From positions 218,501-282,500 of the forward strand of contig JBAMJR010000156.1 of assembly GCA_038501785.1 (NCBI GenBank): a stretch of DNA of 64,000 bases. Direction: 5' to 3'. Positions 31,865-43,624 of this stretch are shown here, piece after piece. Position numbers and translations under genes: made by a program. The stretch's first letter is position 1. Every line of letters starts with the position of its first letter. The notes under the pieces are model-generated. The model made no database searches, was not told the DNA's origin, and saw only the letters and a list, made by a program, of their open reading frames with translations. This stretch comes from Myoxocephalus aenaeus (Eukaryota; Chordata; Actinopteri; Perciformes; Cottidae).

Positions 31865-33720
31865 CAGAGCCACCAAACAAATAAAATGAAATAAAATACA
31901 AATATTTATAATTTGTATTAATTATACAAATTATAATAATATTAATAAATTATACAAATTGTCAATATTTGTGTTTTTGAGCTATGGAATATACCCAGTA
32001 GTATTTGTAAAATAGGATATCTGCGCAAAAAATATGCTTTTCCTGCTTGTCCTCTCTGCTAGTGCACGTCTCTGCTGCTAGTGCACGTCTCTGCTGCTAG
32101 TGCACGTCTCTGCTGCTAGTGCACGTCTCTGCTGCTGGTGCACGTCTTTGCTGCTGGTGCACGTCTCTGCTGCTAGTGCACGTCTCTGCTGCTAGTGCAC
32201 GTCTCTGGTGCTAGTGCACGTCTCTGCTGCTAGTGCACGTCTCTACTGCTAGTGCACGTCTCTGCTGCTAGTGCACGTACTGGGGCCAGATCCATTTGGC
32301 CCAAGAAAGACGGGTCTAATACGCAGTTTAGCCAATCACTGATTAAAGATATAAATGGGTGATATACAATTCATCCAATCAGCGCCCTAAAAAAGACTCA
32401 CGGAGCGGCTAGTCTCCCCAGGGTGCTCGTTCCCGTGTCTCGTGCTCGTCAGGGCTCGTCTCTCAAGGTGCGCGCCACCCATTATAACAACACGACAGCG
32501 GCGAGCAGGAGCACTGCTCTTCAAAGAAGACCAAACGCTAACTCCCGTATCTGTCCCTGCTGGATCGGTCCATGTTGATTTAAAAAGCAAGCATGGAAAG
32601 TAAAATACGGCGTTAGCACGACTGCATCCAGCAGCTAGCTTAGCCAAACCGTCCTGGTGTAGCTTAGCCGTCTGCACAGAAGCTGCTTCCCTTTCACGCC
32701 AGTCTGTTGTCTTACGGTGAGGTCCGGTTGATCTGGGACCAGGTGTTTCACCTGTAGTTTCTCCGCCATAGGTCTCCTCTCATTGGGTGTTGGAGGAGAG
32801 ATTATACCGAGTAAGGGACATGAATCACTTGTCGGAAAAATTAAGAAACCATGAGAACACCAGGAGGACACACATGGATAACTCTGTCACGCTACTAACA
32901 TAGCATATCAAGCTAAGTCAACATCACTACTCATGGACACAGACAGGACTGCGGTGAAGAAACACAATGAGGTGGATTAAAAGGGGCACATTTTATCAAA
33001 AATAATTGATTGTGTGAAGTTTTGTGGGGCTTTTGAGTTGGTCTTGCATGACGAGACTGACTCCTGAGTTCTGGAGGAGCACCGTAACAGACAGCGTTCT
33101 TAAAGACACGGCACACAACGAGTTGTTGGACGGCATGCTGGCGGTTATTATATGACATGTAAGTAACCCAATTTGTGTTCTGGCTTTAGAAACTGTTTGG
33201 CGATCAATGTAGTTGTTTTTTGTTGCATGTGTTTTACCAGCGTTAAGATGAGATGCTTTTATTTTTAATGCGGCTCGCGATCTATCTGTCGGAGGGGTAT
33301 GCGACATGAAATATATAGCCGAGGGTTTATCTTGCGCCTATACTGTACAATACTAATAAAATAACAACACGATGGTCCGTTAGGTGGCATAAGACGGCAA
33401 CCACTTTTATTCTCCTCTCACTCGAACGTTTCTTCCTCTCCTCTTCTTCCGTTTCCCCCTTCACAATAAAAGCCCCAGAAACATACACCAGAACACTGCT
33501 TCCTGGAGAACTGTTTAAATACACAATAGCTTATATATTATAATATACTGAATTGTATGAATAAGATGTCTTTATTATGTCAAAGTGTTGGAGTAAATGT
33601 TAAATATTTAACTGCAAAGTAGTAATGCGTGATACCTTTTGTTGCATTGAATCATAGGGGGATGTTTGCTGAAATTGATTAGATGGCCCTACCAAAAACA
33701 ATTGCCACGAGCCGCCACTG
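31865..33720. mobile_element. CAGTGGCGGC-family hAT element with internal inversion, TSD GCTATGAG
   Basis: Flanked by a perfect 8-bp duplication GCTATGAG (31857-31864, 33721-33728). The first tandem unit at about 31006-31020 has the empty site. The right end GAGCCGCCACTG is good; the left end CAGAGCCACC is degenerate. The promoter-side block (about 31980-32440) and 32940-33160 (sense transposase, e.g. KKHNEEVD-like) point one way, but 32540-32870 encodes its N-terminal part on the opposite strand. An internal segment has therefore been inverted. It is non-coding overall. Confidence 0.8.
32057..32278. repeat. 19-bp minisatellite, about 12 copies
   Basis: The unit AGTGCACGTCTCTGCTGCT has few variants. 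It is inside the hAT element, at a position where the related element at 43140-43190 has only a short GTGCACGAGCA-type sequence, so it expanded after divergence. Confidence 0.9.
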
Positions 33721-34129
33721 GCTATGAGCAAAATGATTTAACAACATTGTTGGACTGTGCCTCTTCATATCAGTCTGATCTCCTTCAACCTTATGTTCCA
33801 TCTTGTCCCCTTCCTCTGGAAAGCTGACATCAAACAGTTGAGCTCTTTAAATCCAGACTTAAATCTCATCTTTTTGTCCTCACCCTCAGTTATTTGTTCT
33901 TTCTTTGATCACTTCAGGCCTCGTACCTGTTACCATCATCCTTCCAGCAGGTCAGTCATTGTGCAATCATTACCTGAAGGAGTCATGTTCCAACGAATTC
34001 TTCATAGCACCTGTTTACATCGACCTTTGTTCAGGTCAGTCATTGTGCAATCGTTACCTGAAGGAGTTCCAAGGAATTGGAGGGCTGACTCCGTAAGGAG
34101 AGGGAGTCAGACAACTCCCCTCGGGATTC

Positions 34130-34410
34130 ACGATACACACACACACACACACGCACATACATACACACACTAACACACACATTCACTCCGACACACAATC
34201 ACACACACACACCTACCCCCCCAAACACCCAAACACACACCTACACACAGAATAACAATTAGAATCACAAACGCGCACACACACACACGTACACACACAC
34301 GCACAGACACGCACATCTACACACACGCACAAAAATACACACACACACGGACACAAACACACATACACACATGCACACAATCCCAAACACGCACACCTAC
34401 ACGATGTGTC
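34130..34410. repeat. Interrupted (CA)n microsatellite
   Basis: CA dinucleotides are mixed with CACG and TACA interruptions. The sequence from 34411 to 35110 holds no gene I recognise; it includes an AT-rich stretch and a fragment (34430-34520) related to the gene-flank blocks. Confidence 0.85.
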
Positions 34411-35296
34411 ATGATCTTTCTGACGGGTCACTCTCAGTCTCAAAGACTCTAATAAGTGCATCACTTAAAGTCAAACAATGTTTCTTTGACCCTGTTCACA
34501 TCACCCTTTGTTCAGGTCAGTGAAATACTTTATTTTACACAGGTGTGTTCTGTTTGAACTCACTCAAAACCAAAATAAAGGAGAAACGAGAAGCTGCCAG
34601 GGTACAAAGATAAACTACCAAAGAAAAGTTCAATATCTACCCTGAACATGAGAATGCTGGATTCACCCCACGTCTGTTATGTTGTTCATTCTTTTAAAGA
34701 AAAGAAGACGCGTTATGTTTTACTCTCTTATTCTGGAAAAACACAAATGATCTTGTAACAACAAAATAAGTTTAATTTGTGTGAAGTCGTCTATATCAGT
34801 ACAAGATTAACAACAATTTAATATATTTACAATAAATTATAGAGATGAAGTAATATAAAATTGTGGAGCAGATTATCACTCCACCTTATCACTATGCTTC
34901 TCATGTTGGATACTGTGTCCAGTGTATTTCATTTCCTCCATAGCATTCTAGCAGCTCCTAAGGAACATGGCTTTATCCTGCAGTGATCTTGAATCCTCCC
35001 ATTTAATTTGGGGCCAGAATAGAGCCTTTTCAAAGCACAGAAGATCTTGTGGGTGTTTCCAAAGTTTTCTTTTGTAGCTCTTTAGCTCTCAGGTAGCCTC
35101 TATTTGAGGACATGCACTCACAGCTTTTGACTAGTGCAACGTTTCCCCGTTACCGACTTGGGTGTCCCGAGCACAGTGACAGCAACAGACCAGGTTTGAG
35201 GGTTCTCAATGCTTTTTGTTTTAGTGTTCTTTTGCAGGTATTTGTACTCGCGCCCCTCTCTCCGGCTACTCCCGTATATATATTGGGGAGATGGAA

Positions 35297-35816
35297 TCAC
35301 CAATATTCCAGCTTCCTTTCAAACGCGCACTGCACGGCACCTTTCTGGGTCAGGTCAGTCAAGGGTCTGGTCAGATCCGCAAAGTTCGGGATGAAGCGCC
35401 TGTAATAACCCGCCAGCCCAAGAAACTTCCTCATCTGTTTTTTAGTCTTGGGCCGCGGGCAAGCTGCGATGGCAGCAGTCTTGTCCACCTGAGGGCGCAC
35501 CTGCCCACCGCCCAAGTGGTACCCCAGATACCGTACCTCCCTCCATACAACTGCACACTTCCCCTGGTTGGCGGTGAGCCCAGCCTGCCTCAGGGACTCC
35601 AGCACCGCGCCCACCCGCTGCTCATGCTCCAAGTAGGCTGCAGCATATGCAGCGTGCGGACGCAGCACTCGGTCCATGAGGCGTTGGAAAGCGCACCAAA
35701 CAACCCAAAGGGAAGCGTGGTGAGTTGGTACAGACCAAACGGAGTGGAGAAGGCCGTTTTCCCCTGTACTCCAGTGACAGAGGAATCTGCCAGTAGCCCT
35801 TGGTCATAAGCGTCAT
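35297..35816 (-). pseudogene. Ty3/gypsy reverse transcriptase fragment
   Basis: The minus strand encodes TKGYWQIPLSLE in one frame (around 35750-35810) and, after a frameshift, MDRVLRPHAAYAAAYL ... LGYHLGGGQVRPQVDK ... KFLGLAGYYRRFIPNFADL. The catalytic YLDD box is damaged: the sequence goes from AAAYL straight to EHEQ. It differs clearly from the element at 12771-20253 and so is a different gypsy lineage. 35112-35296 may be LTR-derived, but no boundaries were found. Confidence 0.8.
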
Positions 35817-35849
35817 AAATTATTTAAAAAAGTGAATAAATAAAAAGGG

Positions 35850-36160
35850 AATGAATGCAGCTCAGTCAGCCAGCCTTGCCTCAGACACGGGCCGACTGCC
35901 CCACCTTGTGGAGAAGGAGGAGAACTACAGGTCAACCACATGAATACGTGCACACAGCTCCCTGCTGTAAGGACACACGTGGAAGTATTAGAAGCTGCAG
36001 TAATAAAAGCAGAAGTAGTACTACACCACTATTACTTATTCTACTGCTACTAGTATCCCTCACGATTGTGACACGTAAGCAAGTACCTTACATGTACTCA
36101 AGTACAGTTCTTAAGTCCAGTTTTGAGGAACTTGTACGAGCAGTAGCAGTATGTATATAG
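35850..36160. repeat. Inverted copy of 604-836 flanking the minisatellite
   Basis: Matches 604-836 on the opposite strand, with a few substitutions and a small deletion. It runs into the 39-bp array after a TACAAGTTCCTCAAA-type diverged stretch. Confidence 0.6.
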
Positions 36161-39100
36161 TAGCCTAGTATTGTAGCAGTAGTAGGATAGTAGCAGTAGC
36201 AGCCTAGGATTGTAGCAGTAGTAGGATAGTAGCAGTAGCAGCCTAGTATTGTAGCAGTAGTAGGATAGTAGCAGTAGCAGTAGCAGCCTAGTATTGTAGC
36301 ACTAGTAGGATAGTAGTAGTAGCAGCCTAGTATTGTAGCAGTAGTAGGATAGTAGTAGTAGCAGCCTAGTATTGTAGCAGTAGTAGGATAGTAGCAGTAG
36401 CAGCCTAGTATTGTAGCAGTAGTAGGATAGTAGCAGTAGCAGTAGCAGCCTAGTATTGTAGCACTAGTAGGATAGTAGTAGTAGCAGCCTAGTATTGTAG
36501 CAGTAGTAGGATAGTAGCAGTAGCAGCCTAGGATTGTAGCAGTAGTAGGATAGTAGCAGTAGCAGCCTAGGATTGTAGCAGTAGTAGGATAGTAGCAGTA
36601 GCAGCCTAGTATTGTAGCAGTAGTAGGATAGTAGCAGTAGCAGTAGCAGCCTAGTATTGTAGCACTAGTAGGATAGTAGTAGTAGCAGCCTAGTATTGTA
36701 GCAGTAGTAGGATAGTAGTAGTAGCAGCCTAGTATTGTAGCAGTAGTAGGATAGTAGTAGTAGCAGTAGCAGCCTAGGATTGTAGCAGTAGTAGGATAGT
36801 AGCAGTAGCAGTAGCAGCCTAGTATTGTAGCACTAGTAGGATAGTAGTAGTAGCAGTAGCAGCCTAGTATTGTAGCAGTAGTAGGATAGTAGCAGTAGCA
36901 GTAGCAGCCTAGTATTGTAGCACTAGTAGGATAGTAGTAGTAGCAGCCTAGTATTGTAGCAGTAGTAGGATAGTAGTAGTAGCAGTAGCAGCCTAGTATT
37001 GTAGCAGTAGTAGGATAGTAGTAGTAGCAGCCTAGTATTGTAGCAGTAGTAGGATAGTAGCAGTAGCAGTAGCAGCCTAGTATTGTAGCAGTAGTAGGAT
37101 AGTAGCAGTAGCAGTAGCAGCCTAGTATTGTAGTAGTAGTAGGATAGTAGTAGTAGCAGCCTAGTATTGTAGCAGTAGTAGGATAGTAGCAGTAGCAGTA
37201 GCAGCCTAGTATTGTAGCACTAGTAGGATAGTAGCAGTAGCAGCCTAGTATTGTAGCAGTAGTAGGATAGTAGCAGTAGCAGTAGCAGCCTAGTATTGTA
37301 GCAGTAGTAGGATAGTAGCAGTAGCAGTAGCAGCCTAGTATTGTAGTAGTAGTAGGATAGTAGCAGTAGCAGCCTAGTATTGTAGCAGTAGTAGGATAGT
37401 AGCAGTAGCAGTAGCAGCCTAGTATTGTAGCACTAGTAGGATAGTAGTAGTAGCAGCCTAGTATTGTAGCAGTAGTAGGATAGTAGCAGTAGCAGTAGCA
37501 GCCTAGTATTGTAGTAGTAGTAGGATAGTAGTAGTAGCAGCCTAGTATTGTAGCAGTAGTAGGATAGTAGCAGTAGCAGCCTAGTATTGTAGTAGTAGTA
37601 GGATAGTAGCAGTAGCAGCCTAGTATTGTAGCAGTAGTAGGATAGTAGCAGTAGCAGTAGCAGCCTAGTATTGTAGCACTAGTAGGATAGTAGCAGTAGC
37701 AGCCTAGTATTGTAGCAGTAGTAGGATAGTAGCAGTAGCAGTAGCAGCCTAGTATTGTAGCAGTAGTAGGATAGTAGTAGTAGCAGTAGCAGCCTAGTAT
37801 TGTAGCAGTAGTAGGATAGTAGTAGTAGCAGTAGCAGCCTAGTATTGTAGCACTAGTAGGATAGTAGCAGTAGCAGTAGCAGCCTAGTATTGTAGCACTA
37901 GTAGGATAGTAGCAGTAGCAGCCTAGGATTGTAGCAGTAGTAGGATAGTAGCAGTAGCAGTAGCAGCCTAGGATTGTAGCAGTAGTAGGATAGTAGCAGT
38001 AGCAGCCTAGTATTGTAGCAGTAGTAGGATAGTAGCAGTAGCAGTAGCAGCCTAGTATTGTAGCAGTAGTAGGATAGTAGCAGTAGCAGCCTAGTATTGT
38101 AGCAGTAGTAGGATAGTAGCAGTAGTAGTAGCAGCCTAGTATTGTAGCAGTAGTAGGATAGTAGCAGTAGCAGTAGCAGCCTAGTATTGTAGCAGTAGTA
38201 GGATAGTAGCAGTAGCAGCCTAGGATTGTAGCAGTAGTAGGATAGTAGCAGTAGCAGTAGCAGCCTAGTATTGTAGTAGTAGTAGGATAGTAGTAGTAGC
38301 AGCCTAGTATTGTAGCAGTAGTAGGATAGTAGCAGTAGCAGCCTAGTATTGTAGCAGTAGTAGGATAGTAGCAGTAGCAGTAGCAGCCTAGTATTGTAGC
38401 ACTAGTAGGATAGTAGTAGTAGCAGCCTAGTATTGTAGCAGTAGTAGGATAGTAGCAGTAGCAGTAGCAGCCTAGTATTGTAGTAGTAGTAGGATAGTAG
38501 TAGTAGCAGCCTAGTATTGTAGCAGTAGTAGGATAGTAGCAGTAGCAGTAGCAGCCTAGTATTGTAGCAGTAGTAGGATAGTAGCAGTAGCAGCCTAGTA
38601 TTGTAGTAGTAGTAGGATAGTAGCAGTAGCAGCCTAGTATTGTAGCAGTAGTAGGATAGTAGCAGTAGCAGTAGCAGCCTAGTATTGTAGCACTAGTAGG
38701 ATAGTAGCAGTAGCAGCCTAGTATTGTAGCAGTAGTAGGATAGTAGCAGTAGCAGTAGCAGCCTAGTATTGTAGCAGTAGTAGGATAGTAGTAGTAGCAG
38801 TAGCAGCCTAGTATTGTAGCACTAGTAGGATAGTAGCAGTAGCAGTAGCAGCCTAGTATTGTAGCACTAGTAGGATAGTAGCAGTAGCAGTAGCAGCCTA
38901 GGATTGTAGCAGTAGTAGGATAGTAGCAGTAGCAGTAGCAGCCTAGGATTGTAGCAGTAGTAGGATAGTAGCAGTAGCAGCCTAGTATTGTAGCAGTAGT
39001 AGGATAGTAGCAGTAGCAGTAGCAGCCTAGTATTGTAGCAGTAGTAGGATAGTAGCAGTAGCAGCCTAGTATTGTAGCAGTAGTAGGATAGTAGCAGTAG

Positions 39101-39335
39101 TAGTAGCAGCCTAGTATTGTAGCAGTAGTAGGATAGTAGCAGTAGCAGTAGCAGCCTAGTATTGTAGCAGTAGTAGGATAGTAGCAGTAGCAGCCTAGGA
39201 TTGTAGCAGTAGTAGGATAGTAGCAGTAGCAGTAGCAGCCTAGTATTGTAGCAGTAGTAGGATAGTAGCAGTAGCAGTAGCAGCCTAGGATTGTAGCAGT
39301 AGTAGGATAGTAGTAGTAGCACTAGTAGCCTAGTA
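36161..39335. repeat. 39/45-bp minisatellite, about 78 units
   Basis: The unit is CCTAGTATTGTAGCAGTAGT followed by AGGATAGTAGCAGTAGCAG, with 45-bp variants carrying an extra CAGTAG and point variants (GCACTAG, GTAGTAG, AGGATTG). All lengths are multiples of 3, so the minus strand stays open in a Leu/Tyr-rich frame for more than 160 codons; this is a repeat artefact. Blocks of variant order recur at roughly 1 kb. Confidence 0.95.
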
Positions 39336-39738
39336 TTATAAGTATATAGACATACCTGCAAACTTGTCACTTTTCGGCGAAATTCGCCGTTTTCAAATCA
39401 AAATATGTCATCCACGTGCATCGTGTAGATTCGAAGAGTTTAAGGAAGAGGACGTTATATATGTAGCGCAGCTTGATGCAGGGCTGAGATGAGGTGGAGC
39501 TGGGCCTGGCAGAAGGTGGAGGGCAAAACAGAAAGGAGTGCAGTACAGCTTACCACTGTCCCAGTATTTCATACAAATTGATAAAGCCGGGTATGCTAAA
39601 TGCAGCCTCTGCTCCAAGGAGATCAAAATAAAAATCAAGTCTAGCCTAGTATTGTCACAGTAGTAGGCTAGTATTGTGGCAATAGTAGACTGGTACTGTA
39701 GCAGTAGAAGGCTAGTATTGTAGCAATAGTAGGGTAGC
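39336..39738. mobile_element. BED-type hAT fragment and minisatellite remnant
   Basis: 39433-39630 matches 25915-26105, the N-terminal part of a BED-zinc-finger hAT transposase. It is followed by four or five decayed units of the CTAGTATTGTAGCAGTAG minisatellite. The remainder, including TTCGGCGAAATTCGCCG, is unassigned. Confidence 0.55.
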
Positions 39739-40109
39739 ATTACTAGCAGTGGCGGCTGGTGGATTTTTTTTTGGGTGGGGCCAGCCAATCAATTTCAGCA
39801 AATGTCCACATATGATTCAATGCAAAAAAAGTGTATCAAAAACACATTACCAATTTGCAGTTACATTTCTCTCATTTATTCCAACACTGACATAAGGACA
39901 TATTATTCATACAATTCAGTATATTAATATATATATATAAAATAATATGATATATAAACACCATATAATATAATCATAAATATCATGAATATATTATAAT
40001 AAAATATACAATATATAGTCCAATAGAACACGTTTATATTTTAAGATGCCCCATATGAACCTTGTTTGTTGGGGAAACACAATCAGTGTGATGTTTTTAT
40101 AACTAATTA

Positions 40110-41080
40110 TTTATAAAGGAATTTTGCTCTTCTGTCCTTCTGATTGGCAAACTTCTCAATGACCCTCTTGTTGAAGTCAGGCATGTCCCTGACAAGTTTC
40201 TTCTCCATGAGAGCATAGCCAGAGCATTAAGGCCATCCTGTGTCATGGTGTTTCTCAGGAAGGTCTTGATCCTCTTCAGAGTAGAGAAACACCTCTCGGA
40301 TTCAGCTGTCGTCATGGGTGTAGTGATGAGGATCCTGAGAAGAGTGACAGTCTCTGTGAAGGTACTCTGAAGGTTGTTCTCCATGAACAACTGGTACATG
40401 GGCCCTGCACCACTGCAAGCCCTGAACTCACTGCTCTCATAAATATAGGACAGTTCTGTTTTGAGCTTGGCCAGGTTCAACATGGGGTATGCCTCCACTG
40501 TTTTTTCAAGCACCGAGTCAGGGAACGTCGCATTGTGTTGTGGGAACAACTCTCCATGCAGCAGTGTTGCGCTGACGAGGTGCTGGGTGAAGGAGAACCG
40601 CTCCTTGGCTTCATCAGGATGGTATCACATACCTGTAAAAGATAAAATCAACTTAAATTTGCAATAAAGCTATTTTGATGAAAGTGATTCTGATTGAACA
40701 CATGCTTATGTCCAAGTATTTAAAAAAAATACAATGCATGTCAAATCTTACAACTAATCATCTAATCAGTTATCATCTAACTAGATGATAACTATAACTA
40801 CATCATCCAAATGTATCAGACGGTCAGTTACCAGCTTGTCTTCCCTTTTCAGAAAACAGTCCACTATGTTGTTGAATATTTGACTACTTCCTGTCATTAG
40901 CATGTGCTGTATGCACACCCACATTGTACATGTATGTGTGTGAGTGTATAAAGTATTTATATTGACAACTACATCACAGCTTACCTCTGTAGCCAGCCTC
41001 TGTTGTTCTCCTGGTCCCAGCATCCTCTGCTTTCTGGGCTGCTGCTGGTCAGATCCACACACAGAGGAAATGGAGGCCCT
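40110..41080 (-). pseudogene. hAT transposase, downstream exons with dimerisation domain
   Basis: A small exon at about 40985-41080 (VCGSDQQQPRKQRM, donor GTAAGC) is followed by one at 40110-40630. The latter runs from VCDTIL through FPQHNATFPDSVLEKTVEAY to the hAT dimerisation motif LLRILITTPMTTAESERCFS and TLKRIKTFLRNTMTQDGLNA. Two more 1-base frame breaks are visible: one right after VCDTIL (about 40612) and one after ALAMLS (about 40210). The transposase is therefore probably inactive in this copy unless these are assembly errors. Confidence 0.75.
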
Positions 41081-41394
41081 TGTCCAAAAAATAAAGTTTA
41101 AGTTACTAACTTGCCATCTTCAAAAACAACTAGGCCTCTTCTAGAAATTGACTTGGTGGACACACCTGAATAAGCATGTTATTACAAATTGTGTTTAATA
41201 ACTACCTGCATTTTTATAGAAATCTGATCTTTTTCCTTTCAAATATTTAAACAAATATCATTGTGATGTTTTCTATCATAATCATTCACTTTGATGACTA
41301 GGCCCATTTAGGCTTTTACAGACTGTTGGACGTGAGCAACTCATCTTTCTAACAACAAAAGCGTTATCAGCTAGTAGTAAATATAGTTATTTAC

Positions 41395-42919
41395 CTGATT
41401 TTTGTAATGCTGTCGGTGAACCTCTGCACAAGTCCTTTAATGAAGACCGGGTCGATGTTCCTCTTCTGCAGCTGCTTGAAGAGCACGTCCACATTTGGCA
41501 TGATCTTGTGGAACAATGCCAGAAAAAAACAGAAAGTCTCGTCTTCAAGCCTCACTGCAAAGCCCCCGGCCTCTCTGACAGTTGTGGGATCCCAGTTCCC
41601 AGAGTCTCTGATGTTCTGGAAACACTTCAGGAGGTCATCTTTGTGCTCGTACACAGTGTTTACAGCGCGACTGTGGAAGTTCCACCGTGTTGTGGAGGCT
41701 CGAGGAAGTCTATGCGCCACCACCTGGTCTAGCACGGCGGTTCGCTTGGGTGACCTGGAGAAGAAGGCAGAGAATCCTCCAAGGTCAGAAAAAAAAGTGT
41801 TGTTGCCTGCTGCATGACGAGGTTCAGCTGATGTGCGTAGCAGTGGACGTAGTGAGCGTTCTCGTAGACATCCAGGATCTTACGCTGCACGCCGCCGGTA
41901 GCTCCCCTCATTACAGCGGCCCCGTCGTACGCTTGGGCAATAAGTTTGTCTTTTTGTCCGTTTGCTAGTATGGCGCTCAGCCTCTCCTTCAGCGCTGTAG
42001 CGATGGTGTCAGCGGTCGCGTTCTGGAGGGTTATGTACTCGAAAAAACGTTCTTGTACATTACCGTTAGCATCGATGTAGCGTAGCACGAGCACGAGTTG
42101 GCAATGAGTGGAAATGTCCGTTGTTTCATCCGCTTGAATGGAGATAAAATCCGCGTTCTTCACTTCCTCCAGGATGTAATCCCGTACAACCGACAGCATG
42201 CAGTCCAGCAGCTCGTTCTGTACCGTCTTCGACGTGCCTTTAAACACGCTGGCTGTCTCCAGGTGCTCCGACAGCACTCTGTCGAGGGACGCAACAAAAT
42301 CCACGAGTCCCTTGAACACGCCAGGGTTGTCTGAGGAGTCCGTCTCGTCATGCCCACGCAAAGCCAGCTCAAAAGCCCCACAAAACTTTACACAATCAAT
42401 TATTTTTGATAAAATGTGCCGGTTTTTATCCACCTCCTCATTGTGTTTCTTTACCGCAAGCCTGTGTCCTTCGTCCAGCTGGGTAGCGATGTTCACTTTG
42501 CCTAAAAAGGCTAGCTTCGTGGAGTTATCCAAGTGCATCCTGGTGTTCTCATGTCTTCTTATTTTTTCAGACAAGTGTTTCATGTCTCTTACTCCCGTAT
42601 CTGTCCATGCTGCATCTGACCCCGTCGACTTAAAAAGCACGCAGGGAAAGCAAAATACAGCATTAGCATGACTGCATCCAGCTAGCCAAGCCTTCCTCGT
42701 GTACCAGTCTGTACAGAAGCTCCGCATGTGCGGCTTTCCCTTTACGCCAGTTTGTTGTTTTATGCTGAGTCCAGGAGGCTGGTCTGGGCCCAGTTGTTTC
42801 ACCAGGAGTTTGTCCGCCAACGTTCTTCCCTCAAACGGGTCTTGGAGGAGAGATTTGATGGAGTTAGGATTTGGTCTTCTTGGCAGAGTAGCGCTCGTGC
42901 TGGGATGTTCCATTGTCAT
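41395..42919 (-). pseudogene. hAT transposase, DUF4371/ZMYM1-like, exon 1
   Basis: Start ATG at 42919 (MTMEHPSTS...). The order is: a TTF-type zinc-finger-like region (FCTDWYTRKAWLAGCSHANA, VFCFPCVLFKS); the DUF4371 region (AVKKHNEEVDKNRHILSKII); and the RNase H-like core with DFISIQADETTD, AQAYDGAAVMRG and HCYAHQLNLVMQQA. The frame breaks at a run of eight A at 41789-41796 and resumes as DLGGF...KRTAVLDQVVAHRLP...TTRWNF, ending in a donor AATCAG/GTAAAT at 41395. The DDE transposase core is recognisable, and the single break is in a homopolymer. Confidence 0.8.
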
Positions 42920-43569
42920 GACGTTAAAATGGCGCTGAGAGAGACGGGCAGACGAGAACACAAGCGACGAGAACGAGAGACTAGCTGTGAACGCACACCG
43001 GGGCCTTGCCCCGCAGAAGTCCTTTTTAGGGCGCGGATTGGATGAGTTATATGTCCATCATTTATATCTTTAATCAGTGATTGGCTAAACTGCTATTAGA
43101 CCTGACTTTTTTTGGCCAAATGCTTCGTGGCCCTGGCATGTGCACGAGCATCAGACCAGAAGAGAAGCGAGTGCATGTGAGCAGCTCAGAGCACTGAGAG
43201 CACGAGCAGGAAAAGCAGATATTTTGCGCAGATATCCTATTTTACAAATATTACTGGGTACATTCCATAGCTCAAACACACAAATATTGACAATGAGTAT
43301 AAGTTATTAATATTTTTTTTAATAATTAAAATTATAAATAATGTTTTATTTTTTATTTTTTTTCTGGCTCAAGGTGGGTGGGGCCAGGCCCCGCGGCCCT
43401 CTATTGGCCGGCCGCCACTGATTACTAGTATAGCATTACTAGTATACTATTGTAGCAGTAGTAGGCTGCACCCTGACCCCCCCTCTCTCTTAAATGAGGT
43501 GACTGTGTCTGACACCCGGACTGAAGACAGGTGTGGAGATGAGGCCAGTTGCCAGAAGCCACGCCCACG

Positions 43570-43572
<3 letters not shown>

Positions 43573-43622
<50 letters not shown>
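43573..43622. repeat. (CA)25 microsatellite
   Basis: A pure CA run. The surrounding 43430-44370 shows no recognised gene. Confidence 0.95.

Positions 43623-43624
<2 letters not shown>

Larger units (their letters stand above)
30746..34095. repeat. Tandem duplication of an 838-bp gene-flank block, second unit split by a hAT element
   Basis: The block AAAAGACTGGGTTAAGGATT ... GTGATACAGAGACTTAACAT ... CTTTAAATCCAGACTTAAAT occurs at 30746-31583 and again at 31584-31864 plus 33729-34095. Both units contain the MABP-family 3' end motif TGTGCAGAATAAAGTGATAC and the GCCTCGTACCTGTTACCATC block shared with 9.9-10.5 and 45.3 kb. No coding sequence survives, so these are probably relics of deleted family members. 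Confidence 0.75.
39747..43420 (-). mobile_element. hAT transposon with near-complete transposase, TSD ATTACTAG
   Basis: The ends CAGTGGCGGCTGGTGG and CCGGCCGCCACTG are flanked by a perfect 8-bp duplication ATTACTAG (39739-39746, 43421-43428). The 3674-bp element carries promoter sequence, an N-terminal exon and downstream exons for one transposase on the minus strand. It is the reference copy for the degenerate elements at 22826 and 31865. Confidence 0.92.

Noticed and set aside
38867..39370. 167-codon Leu/Tyr-rich open frame on the minus strand, resembling a membrane protein
   Set aside because: It lies within the 39/45-bp minisatellite, whose unit lengths are multiples of 3. The frame is open because the repeat has no stop in that phase.
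42098..42671. Plus-strand open frames across 42.1-42.7 kb
   Set aside because: They are complements of the hAT transposase coding region and show no family resemblance of their own.
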